Source: Zhongshania aliphaticivorans (GTDB lineage Bacteria; Pseudomonadota; Gammaproteobacteria; Pseudomonadales; Spongiibacteraceae). Taken from it: a stretch of 64,000 bases of DNA. Position 1 is the first letter of the stretch. Each line of letters begins with the position of its first letter. Shown piece after piece: positions 57,284 through 64,000 of the stretch. The notes below the pieces were generated by a model that saw nothing but the letters and a program-made list of their open reading frames with translations, made no database searches and was not told the DNA's origin. Location: positions 2,050,541 through 2,114,540 of the forward strand of contig NZ_CACSIK010000001.1 in the NCBI RefSeq assembly GCF_902705875.1, in the 5' to 3' direction. Position numbers and translations under genes: made by a program.

Positions 57284-57893
57284 CTATGTTCTCCCGTATT
57301 AGTGATGATCAATAATTAGAATTATCATTTTTCAATAAGCGATTACATACGATTTAGTTTTCATTTGTGAACTCGAGCTGTGGCAACAAGCCAACAAAAC
57401 AAACACACAAAAGCACTGTTTTCATCGTACGACACTACGCCAATAATGATGGTGCTTATTCTGAAACAAAAGATGCTTGTAAGGCCATGTCGTTAGAGGA
57501 CAAAAAAATTGACATTTCCTTACAGTTTTAGCACAACATGAACGATTTGAATGAACAAAGAAAAATAAGGAGACTGCTGTAATAAACAGTCAGAAGCTAA
57601 TTCAGCAGCTAATCAGTGTGTTTTAGCTACATTCACTTTATGACGTTAGCTGACAGAAGTGATGCAAAAAGAGGACGACACATAATTAATAGATATAATT
57701 AAATACAGAAATGACAAACCCCAGAAAACACTGGGGCTTGTTAATAGCAGCTTCAGAGCAGATATCAGAGTAAATTAACCCTCACAGCGCTTATAGTTGA
57801 CTAGACACAAGCAACCTTGCTCTGTGCCTGCCATATATAGTTTTAAGCTGTGAACGTAAAAGGGTGAACCACAGACTAATTATTGCTGATAAA
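57284..57893. other. 610-bp intergenic region between recA and the SDR gene
   Basis: No gene is visible; recX, which often follows recA, is absent. The part next to recA holds the hairpin at 57717-57736. The part next to the SDR should carry its promoter on the minus strand. Confidence 0.6.
57717..57736 (-). terminator. Possible recA terminator
   Basis: CCCCAG (57719-57724) and CTGGGG (57731-57736) pair around the 6-base loop AAAACA. On the minus strand the stem is followed by TTTGTCATTT. It lies about 160 bp beyond the recA stop. Confidence 0.55.
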
Positions 57894-58922
57894 TTAGTCT
57901 TCAGCGGCCTCCTCTACAGCTTTTTTAGCACTTGGCTTTGGAAGTAATTGCTCTCTGATATTGGCCTCAATTTCGGCAGCAGACTCAGGGTTCTCCGCGA
58001 GATATTTTGCAGCATTCGCTTTACCCTGACCAATTTTATCGCCTTTATAGGCATACCAGGCGCCAGATTTATCAACCAGACCCAATTTAACGCCAAGGTC
58101 GATTACCTCACCTAGATGATAAATACCGCGTCCATATAAGATTTGGAATTCAGCCTGTTTAAATGGTGGCGATACTTTGTTTTTCACCACTTTAACGCGA
58201 GTTTCGTTACCGGTAACTTCATCGCCGTCTTTTACCGCACCAATTCGACGAATGTCCAAACGAACAGAGGCATAAAATTTAAGTGCATTACCACCTGACG
58301 TTGTTTCAGGATTCCCAAACATCACGCCAATTTTCATACGGATTTGGTTGATAAAGATAACCAGCGTATTGGTTTGTTTAATACTGCCGGTTAATTTACG
58401 CAAAGCCTGAGACATTAAGCGCGCCTGCAACCCAACGTGTGAATCACCCATATCGCCTTCGATTTCAGCTTTAGGAACTAGGGCTGCTACCGAGTCAATA
58501 ACAATTACGTCAACTGAACCAGAACGAACCAACATATCGGTAATTTCTAGGGCCTGCTCTCCGGTATCCGGTTGCGACACTAATAAATCATCTAAGTTAA
58601 CACCCAGCTTCTCAGCATACTGAGGATCAAGTGCATGCTCGGCATCTACGATGGCAACAGTCTTTCCTGCTTTTTGAGCTTCAGCCATCACTTGCAAACA
58701 AAGCGTGGTTTTACCTGACGACTCAGGACCATAGATCTCAACAATACGTCCATAGGGTAAGCCACCAATGCCAAGCGCAATATCAAGGCCGAGTGATCCT
58801 GTAGAAACAGAGGGCATCACTTCACGAGAGCTGTCGCCCATTTTCATGATAGAACCCTTGCCGAACTGACGCTCTATTTGACCTAGCGCCGACTCGAGTG
58901 CTTTTTGCTTATTAGGATCCAT
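57894..58922 (-). CDS. recA: Recombinase RecA
   Basis: RecA forms filaments on single-stranded DNA for strand exchange and triggers LexA cleavage. The 342-residue protein starts at ATG 58922 ([23 protein letters not shown]); a 21-residue upstream extension of the frame is not supported. Walker A is GPESSGKTT (65-73), Walker B lies in [15 protein letters not shown], and the DNA-binding loops include [17 protein letters not shown]. The acidic tail EEAAED is present. A LexA box lies 68 bp upstream. No recX gene follows. Confidence 0.99.
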   Translation of the reverse strand: MDPNKQKALESALGQIERQFGKGSIMKMGDSSREVMPSVSTGSLGLDIALGIGGLPYGRIVEIYGPESSGKTTLCLQVMAEAQKAGKTVAIVDAEHALDPQYAEKLGVNLDDLLVSQPDTGEQALEITDMLVRSGSVDVIVIDSVAALVPKAEIEGDMGDSHVGLQARLMSQALRKLTGSIKQTNTLVIFINQIRMKIGVMFGNPETTSGGNALKFYASVRLDIRRIGAVKDGDEVTGNETRVKVVKNKVSPPFKQAEFQILYGRGIYHLGEVIDLGVKLGLVDKSGAWYAYKGDKIGQGKANAAKYLAENPESAAEIEANIREQLLPKPSAKKAVEEAAED

Positions 58923-58989
58923 GTGCTCGCTACCCCTTGTGGAGATTGATTTTAATGACGATGGCTCAAGCGCACTGCCGGCCACACAA

Positions 58990-59005
58990 CTGTATATATG
59001 ATCAG
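58990..59005 (-). promoter_or_regulatory. LexA (SOS) box of recA
   Basis: CTGTATATATGATCAG matches the CTGT-N8-ACAG consensus at 13 of 16 positions, with CTG and CAG intact. On the minus strand TTGACA (59021-59026) lies just upstream as the -35 element, so bound LexA would cover the -10 region, as at other recA promoters. Confidence 0.8.
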
Positions 59006-59166
59006 TATTATCGAAACGCTTGTCAATGCTCTAATGAAAATTCTTTCTATACCGATAATTTGCCCGCCAAACGCCTTCTACCTTGCTGTTAACACTGAGA
59101 TATAAGCATGGTGGCGAACTATGGTAAAGTTCGCAGCCTTAATCACCTCCAGCTGATAGAGCCGCC

Positions 59167-59868
59167 ATGACACCTTGGAAAAAACTCGGTACCGCAAAAA
59201 TACCAAATAGTGGCGGAGAACTTCAGCTATCACAGCGCGGCGAGGAGTTTTCGATTCGCCTTTCCGGTGTTCGAGGTGAGCTGATGAACAGCCGAGTTTA
59301 CAACTCAGAACAAGTACTTGCTGAACTTGGCTGCAAAGCAATACAAAACAAAGCAGATGCACATGTCTTGGTAGGCGGCCTAGGGATGGGCTATACACTC
59401 TCGGCAAGCTTGGCAAATATCGCTTCATCGGCACAAGTGACGGTGGCCGAACTAATCCCAGAAGTTGTAGAGTGGAACAAAGGTCCACTGGGTAACTGCG
59501 CCAACAACCCCTTGCGCGATGCACGCACCACTGTCCACTATGGCGACGTTGCCGAGCTCCTAAACACGGCACAAGAACGCTATGATGCAATATTACTCGA
59601 TGTCGACAACGGCCCTGAAGGGCTCACTCAAGCCGACAACAACTGGCTGTATTCCCAACAAGGTTTGGAGGCCATTTCGCAAACCCTTCGTCCAGAGGGG
59701 GTATTGGCAATTTGGTCGGCAGGTCCTGACAGCATGTTTGCCATTCGCTTAAAAAAAGCCCAATTTAATGTCACTATCCACACCGTTCGCGCACGCCCCG
59801 GCAAAGGTAGCCGACATACCATTTTCCTTGCCCAAAAAAGGTGGCAAAGTCCGCAACAGCGAATTTAA
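59167..59868 (+). CDS. Spermidine-synthase-like SAM-fold protein
   Basis: A 233-residue protein with the class I fold of spermine/spermidine synthases: LVGGLGMGYTL (nucleotide glycine motif), VTVAELIPEVVEWN (acidic end of strand 2) and YDAILLDVDNGPEG. It is shorter than true spermidine synthases and lacks their typical N-terminal beta-hairpin domain. The real substrate is therefore unknown. It occupies the place between recA and mutS where Pseudomonas has cinA and is transcribed with mutS. Confidence 0.8.
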   Translation: MTPWKKLGTAKIPNSGGELQLSQRGEEFSIRLSGVRGELMNSRVYNSEQVLAELGCKAIQNKADAHVLVGGLGMGYTLSASLANIASSAQVTVAELIPEVVEWNKGPLGNCANNPLRDARTTVHYGDVAELLNTAQERYDAILLDVDNGPEGLTQADNNWLYSQQGLEAISQTLRPEGVLAIWSAGPDSMFAIRLKKAQFNVTIHTVRARPGKGSRHTIFLAQKRWQSPQQRI

Positions 59869-60020
59869 CGTTCATAGTGGTTTTATTATTGATTTGGTAT
59901 TCTTGCTCCATTATCTCAGGACAACATCTTTATTAGAATAATGGTGCCTAGCGGTCAATCAAAAAGCACCACTATGCTACCGCTGCCCCCTACATCAACA
60001 CTAAGGCCTATTTCTGGATT

Positions 60021-62603
60021 ATGACTATCGACGCCAACACTAGCATCGAGGCTAGTGCCAACCACACACCCATGATGCAGCAGTACCTAAAAATTAAAGC
60101 TGAACACCCCAATGAAATTGTCTTTTATCGAATGGGGGATTTTTACGAACTTTTTTTCGACGATGCCAAACGCGCCGCCGAACTATTAGACATCACCCTG
60201 ACCGCGAGAGGGAAATCTGGCGGTCAACCTATCCCCATGTGCGGGGTGCCTCACCATGCAGCAGAAGGCTATTTGGCAAAGCTGGTTAAAGGCGGATGGT
60301 CTGTTGCTATATGTGAACAAATTGGCGATCCCGCCACCAGCAAAGGCCCCGTTAAGCGCGCTGTAGCACGAATCGTCACCCCAGGTACTATCAGCGATGA
60401 AGCCTTATTAGACGAACGCAAAGACACGCTTTTATTAGCCGCGTGCGGTCAAGGGCAGCACATAGGTCTTGCCGTATTGGACATGAGTAGTGGCCGGTTT
60501 CAAGTCTTAGAGGTGCCCAGCCACACCGCTTTTCTAAGTGAATTACAGCGTCTCCGCCCCGCTGAACTGCTTATTTCTGAAGACCTTATTATTGAAGAAA
60601 TGCCAGCAATCGTAGGAATGCGACAGCTACCCCCCTGGGAGTTTGATATTGACGCAGCTACGCGAAGCCTTTGCCAACACTTTGGCGTACAAGACCTTGC
60701 CGGCTTTGGCTGCGATACACTAAGTCAAGGTATTGGCGCAGCTGGCTGTTTACTGCAGTACGTAAAGGACACCCAGCGCAGCGCCCTGCCCCATATCCGT
60801 CAATTAAAACATGAGTCTAGAGATGACGCCGTGGCAATGGATGCCGCCACTCGCCGCAACCTAGAGTTAGATATTAACCTTAGTGGAGGTGTTGAAAACA
60901 CACTAGCATCAGTATTTGATCGCTGCCAAACCGCCATGGGGAGCCGCTTACTTCGCCGCTGGCTTCATAGGCCGCTTCGAAATCAAGCGACGCTCACCGC
61001 ACGCCAGAGTGGCGTAGCCGAGCTAATTGAAAACTATCACTTTGAAACAGTTAGAGACACACTGAAACAAATCGGTGATTTAGAACGGATATTATCAAGA
61101 GTCGCTTTGCGCTCTGCTCGGCCAAGAGACCTATCACGTTTACAACGCTCACTAGCCGCGCTGCCATTATTACAAAGCCAGCTGAAGCCACTAGATATAC
61201 CGTATCTCCAAGCTCTGCGCACTGAACTTAGCGAATTCCCTTCCCTAGACGCCCTTCTTGCCAAAGCGGTGTCCGAAAACCCGCCAATGGTGCTTCGAGA
61301 AGGTGGCGTTATCGCTGAAGGCTACGACAGCGAGCTTGATGAGCTGCGCAGCCTGAGCACTGATGCGGGCGAATTTCTATTGGCAATGGAATTACGTGAA
61401 CGCGAGAAAACAGGCCTAAGCACCCTAAAAGTCGGTTACAACCGTGTGCACGGCTATTATATTGAAATAAGTAAACTGCAAGCATCACAAGCGCCGGTAG
61501 AGTATATTCGCCGGCAAACCTTGAAAAACGCTGAACGTTTCATCACTCCAGAACTAAAGACCTTCGAAGACAAGGCCTTAAGCAGTAAAAGCCGAGCGTT
61601 GGCTCGTGAGAAATTTCTTTATGAACAACTGCTGGACACCTTAAATAAAGAACTCATCGCGCTGCAGTTATCCTCACAGGCTCTGTGCGAACTTGACGTC
61701 ATTGCGAATCTAGCGGAGCGAGCCGTACAGCTGGAGCTCTGCCAACCCGAATTTCACCATCAAGCAATACTCGATATCGAACAGGGCCGACACCCAGTTG
61801 TAGAAAGTGTTTTAGATGAACCCTTTATCGCCAATGATGTAAAACTTGCCGACGACCGCCGCACTCTCATCATTACCGGGCCCAACATGGGTGGTAAATC
61901 GACCTATATGCGCCAAACTGCGCTTATTGTATTGCTGGCACACATTGGTAGCTTTGTCCCAGCTAAATCGGTGAAGCTCAGTTTAGTGGATCAGATTTTC
62001 ACCCGAATTGGGTCATCGGACGACCTTGCAGGCGGGCGCTCCACCTTTATGGTTGAAATGACTGAAACCGCCAACATTTTGCATAATGCCACCGACAAAA
62101 GCCTTATCCTCATGGATGAAATAGGACGAGGAACTAGTACCTTTGACGGCCTCTCACTTGCTTGGGCTTGCGCTATTGATCTCGCGGATCGTGTACAAGG
62201 CTTTACCTTGTTTGCTACGCACTACTTTGAACTAACCGTTCTACCCGAAAGCTATCCTAAAGCAGCCAATGTGCATCTTGGTGTTACCGAGCACAATGAC
62301 CATATCGTGTTTTTACATAGAGTTCAGGAAGGGCCGGCCAACCGGAGTTATGGCTTACAAGTTGCCAAACTTGCTGGAATCCCAGCAAATGTTGTCAATG
62401 CGGCCAAAACCAAACTACAAGAACTTGAAAGCCAAGCCATTACCCACAATCAATTAACAACGGCAGGACCACAAACGGATTTATTTTCGTTGCCCGTAGA
62501 CGACCACCCTGTTATTGACGCCCTTGGCGATATTGATCCCGACAACTTAAGTCCGCGGCAAGCACATGAATTGCTGTATACACTTAAGGCAAAGCTCACT
62601 TAA
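60021..62603 (+). CDS. mutS: DNA mismatch repair protein MutS
   Basis: An 860-residue mismatch sensor. The mismatch-binding Phe-x-Glu is F41-Y42-E43 in [10 protein letters not shown]. The clamp and lever domains follow, and the ATPase has Walker [10 protein letters not shown] at about 619-627, the switch [16 protein letters not shown] and Walker [13 protein letters not shown]. The C-terminal part ends [17 protein letters not shown], the tetramerisation region. It lies upstream of fdxA, the same order as in Pseudomonas. Confidence 0.99.
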   Translation: MTIDANTSIEASANHTPMMQQYLKIKAEHPNEIVFYRMGDFYELFFDDAKRAAELLDITLTARGKSGGQPIPMCGVPHHAAEGYLAKLVKGGWSVAICEQIGDPATSKGPVKRAVARIVTPGTISDEALLDERKDTLLLAACGQGQHIGLAVLDMSSGRFQVLEVPSHTAFLSELQRLRPAELLISEDLIIEEMPAIVGMRQLPPWEFDIDAATRSLCQHFGVQDLAGFGCDTLSQGIGAAGCLLQYVKDTQRSALPHIRQLKHESRDDAVAMDAATRRNLELDINLSGGVENTLASVFDRCQTAMGSRLLRRWLHRPLRNQATLTARQSGVAELIENYHFETVRDTLKQIGDLERILSRVALRSARPRDLSRLQRSLAALPLLQSQLKPLDIPYLQALRTELSEFPSLDALLAKAVSENPPMVLREGGVIAEGYDSELDELRSLSTDAGEFLLAMELREREKTGLSTLKVGYNRVHGYYIEISKLQASQAPVEYIRRQTLKNAERFITPELKTFEDKALSSKSRALAREKFLYEQLLDTLNKELIALQLSSQALCELDVIANLAERAVQLELCQPEFHHQAILDIEQGRHPVVESVLDEPFIANDVKLADDRRTLIITGPNMGGKSTYMRQTALIVLLAHIGSFVPAKSVKLSLVDQIFTRIGSSDDLAGGRSTFMVEMTETANILHNATDKSLILMDEIGRGTSTFDGLSLAWACAIDLADRVQGFTLFATHYFELTVLPESYPKAANVHLGVTEHNDHIVFLHRVQEGPANRSYGLQVAKLAGIPANVVNAAKTKLQELESQAITHNQLTTAGPQTDLFSLPVDDHPVIDALGDIDPDNLSPRQAHELLYTLKAKLT

Positions 62604-62754
62604 TGCCATTAAAATAATGGCTAACGAGTAAAAACGATAACCCACAACTAAATTATTGTTAAGACTAAGGCTATACCGATTTTTTTCACTGGTGTTACAA
62701 TACGCGCCTTTAAAGAATTACCACCCAAGTCAGGATAAAAGGGGCTGACCAGAA

Positions 62755-63078
62755 ATGACTTTTGTTGTAGGCGAAGATTGCATCAAGTGCAAACACACAG
62801 ATTGTGTTGAGGTTTGTCCGGTAGACTGTTTTTATGAGGGGCCAAACTTCCTTGTAATACACCCTGACGAGTGTATTGATTGCGCATTGTGTGAACCAGA
62901 ATGCCCTGTTAATGCAATATTTTCAGAAGACGAGCTACCAGATGATCAGCAAGTTTTCTTAGAATTAAATGCAGAGCTCTCAGAAGTGTGGCCAAACATC
63001 ACCGAAATGAAAGATGGCCCCGCTGATGCAGAAGAGTGGGCTGGAAAACCGAACAAACTACAATACTTAGAGCGCTGA
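62755..63078 (+). CDS. fdxA: Seven-iron ferredoxin
   Basis: A 107-residue 7Fe-8S ferredoxin. Cys9, Cys17 and Cys50 should bind the [3Fe-4S] cluster and Cys21, Cys40, Cys43 and Cys46 the [4Fe-4S] cluster; Cys12 and Cys25 are the usual free ones. The motif blocks are [17 protein letters not shown] and [12 protein letters not shown]. The start ATG 62755 follows AGGGG. It is an electron carrier whose partner is not evident. The mutS-fdxA-rpoS neighbourhood is conserved in pseudomonads. Confidence 0.97.
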   Translation: MTFVVGEDCIKCKHTDCVEVCPVDCFYEGPNFLVIHPDECIDCALCEPECPVNAIFSEDELPDDQQVFLELNAELSEVWPNITEMKDGPADAEEWAGKPNKLQYLER

Positions 63079-63094
63079 TACACGACACGTATTG

Positions 63095-63140
63095 TTCAGA
63101 CCTAAAAAAGCCCGCTATTGCGGGCTTTTTTAGGTCTGAA
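63095..63140. terminator. Perfect bidirectional terminator between fdxA and rpoS
   Basis: Two exactly complementary 21-base arms (63095-63115 and 63120-63140) surround a TATT loop. The core is GCCCGC/GCGGGC, bounded by six A and six T, so both strands have a stem followed by six T. It ends the converging fdxA and rpoS transcripts. Confidence 0.95.
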
Positions 63141-63152
63141 GGAATAGACACA

Positions 63153-64000
63153 CTAACTAAAACTATCTGCAAACAATGAGGTTGCGCTCAAGCCATTCTC
63201 TTCAAATAAAACACGCATACTTTTTAATGCCTCAACCTGAATTTGCCTAACACGTTCCCGTGTCAAACCAATTTCACGCCCCACCTCCTCCAATGTAGCG
63301 GACTCATGTCCACGAAGGCCAAATCGACGGACAACGACCTCTCTCTGCTTGGCACTTAATTCATCAAGCCACTCATCAATATTGCTGGATAAATCCTCAC
63401 CCTGAAGAATATCGCTCGGATTTAAAGCATTAGAATCGGCAATTGTATCAAGCAAAACCTGATCAGAATCTTGTGCTAGCGGCACATCGACAGAGCCGAC
63501 GCGATCTTTCAGCCCGCACAAGCGCTTCGCTTCAGACACCGGTTTATCAAGTGCCTCAGCCATCTCCTCTGGTGACGGCATATGATCTAATTTTTGGGTC
63601 ATTTCACGCTCAGCACGCAAATAACCATTAAGCTCTTTTACTACGTGAATGGGTAATCGAATCGTCCGAGTCTGATTCATAATAGCTCGTTCGATTGTTT
63701 GCCGTATCCACCAAGTTGCATAAGTAGAAAAACGAAAACCACGCTCTGGATCAAACTTCTCTACAGCTCGAATTAAGCCAAGATTACCCTCTTCAACCAA
63801 ATCGAGAAGACTCAAGCCGCGGTTTAAATATCGCCGAGATATTTTTACCACCAGCCTAAGATTACTTTCGATCATACGTTTTCGGCCAGCCTCATCACCT
63901 TGCCGTGCTAAACGAGCGAAATGAACTTCCTCTTCGGCACTTAATAATGGTGAGAAACCAATTTCACTGAGGTACATCTGGGTGGCATCAAGATCAGAAT
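63153..64000 (-). CDS. rpoS: RNA polymerase sigma factor RpoS (5' end outside window)
   Basis: The stationary-phase/stress sigma factor. The frame stays open to the window edge, reading [35 protein letters not shown], so ATG 63977 is internal and about 50 N-terminal residues are missing. Region 2 ([36 protein letters not shown]), region 3 and region 4 ([27 protein letters not shown]) are complete. DATQ-YL-EIG and the spacing match RpoS rather than RpoD. nlpD, usual upstream, lies outside the window. Confidence 0.96.
   Translation of the reverse strand, partial: SDLDATQMYLSEIGFSPLLSAEEEVHFARLARQGDEAGRKRMIESNLRLVVKISRRYLNRGLSLLDLVEEGNLGLIRAVEKFDPERGFRFSTYATWWIRQTIERAIMNQTRTIRLPIHVVKELNGYLRAEREMTQKLDHMPSPEEMAEALDKPVSEAKRLCGLKDRVGSVDVPLAQDSDQVLLDTIADSNALNPSDILQGEDLSSNIDEWLDELSAKQREVVVRRFGLRGHESATLEEVGREIGLTRERVRQIQVEALKSMRVLFEENGLSATSLFADSFS

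Noticed and set aside
59078-59590. 170-codon minus-strand frame
   Set aside because: It overlaps the spermidine-synthase-like gene, which has clear SAM motifs; no ribosome site or domain on the minus strand.

Overview
The window is ordinary chromosomal DNA from a gammaproteobacterium. I infer a marine, Cellvibrionales/Spongiibacteraceae-like organism from gene order and protein style: hom-thrC-recJ-prfB-lysS and recA / mutS-fdxA-rpoS are Pseudomonas-like blocks, guaBA faces xseA, cysS-glnS faces ppiB-lpxH, and there are several TonB-dependent receptors and fatty-acid degradation genes. I see no prophage, insertion sequence, integron or CRISPR array. Coding density is high and most genes are full length.

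Layout. 1-2 kb: the end of an SH3/coiled-coil membrane protein, a periplasmic cyclophilin and a divergent PdxJ. 2-5.5 kb (minus): an envelope pair, a Gly/Asn-repeat OmpA-domain protein followed by a TpsB-like outer-membrane barrel. 6.3-6.6 kb: tRNA-His, tRNA-Arg and tRNA-Pro with a clear stable-RNA promoter. 6.7-13.2 kb: folD, a DUF374 acyltransferase, a VanZ-like protein, cysS, glnS, ppiB and lpxH. 14-16 kb: a nitrate-sensing NasS-NasT pair with no nitrate genes beside it. 16-20 kb: miaE, a DUF1289 protein and acnB. 20-28 kb: a TonB receptor, tadA, a DUF4862 protein, an SDR, an MDR and a LysR regulator.

28.6-37 kb is the most coherent accessory block, a zinc-acquisition island. It holds a His/Glu-rich ZnuD-like TonB receptor, a ZrgA-like DUF2796 protein, Zur, a MerC-domain protein, a methyltransferase, a COG0523 metal GTPase, a DUF3299 lipoprotein-like protein and an ABC ATPase/permease pair. 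The receptor and the DUF3299/ABC intergenic region share the 12-mer ACGTTATATCAT, a possible Zur operator. Next to it (37-38.2 kb) sits a metal-efflux pair, a short CDF exporter and a divergent MerR regulator, with a textbook 19-bp-spacer MerR promoter between them.

38-53 kb: guaA-guaB, xseA (probably leaderless), a TetR/FadL pair around a double operator, a Crp-family regulator, lysS, prfB with the programmed frameshift, recJ, thrC and hom. 53.6-54.1 kb: a decayed nitronate monooxygenase pseudogene with three separate lesions. 54-57 kb: thiolase, crotonase and an SDR, a small beta-oxidation set. 58-64 kb: recA with a LexA box, a spermidine-synthase-like methyltransferase, mutS, fdxA and rpoS (cut by the window edge); fdxA and rpoS converge on a perfect 21-bp inverted-repeat terminator.

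All functional calls come from motif and family recognition by eye; no database search or structure prediction was run.
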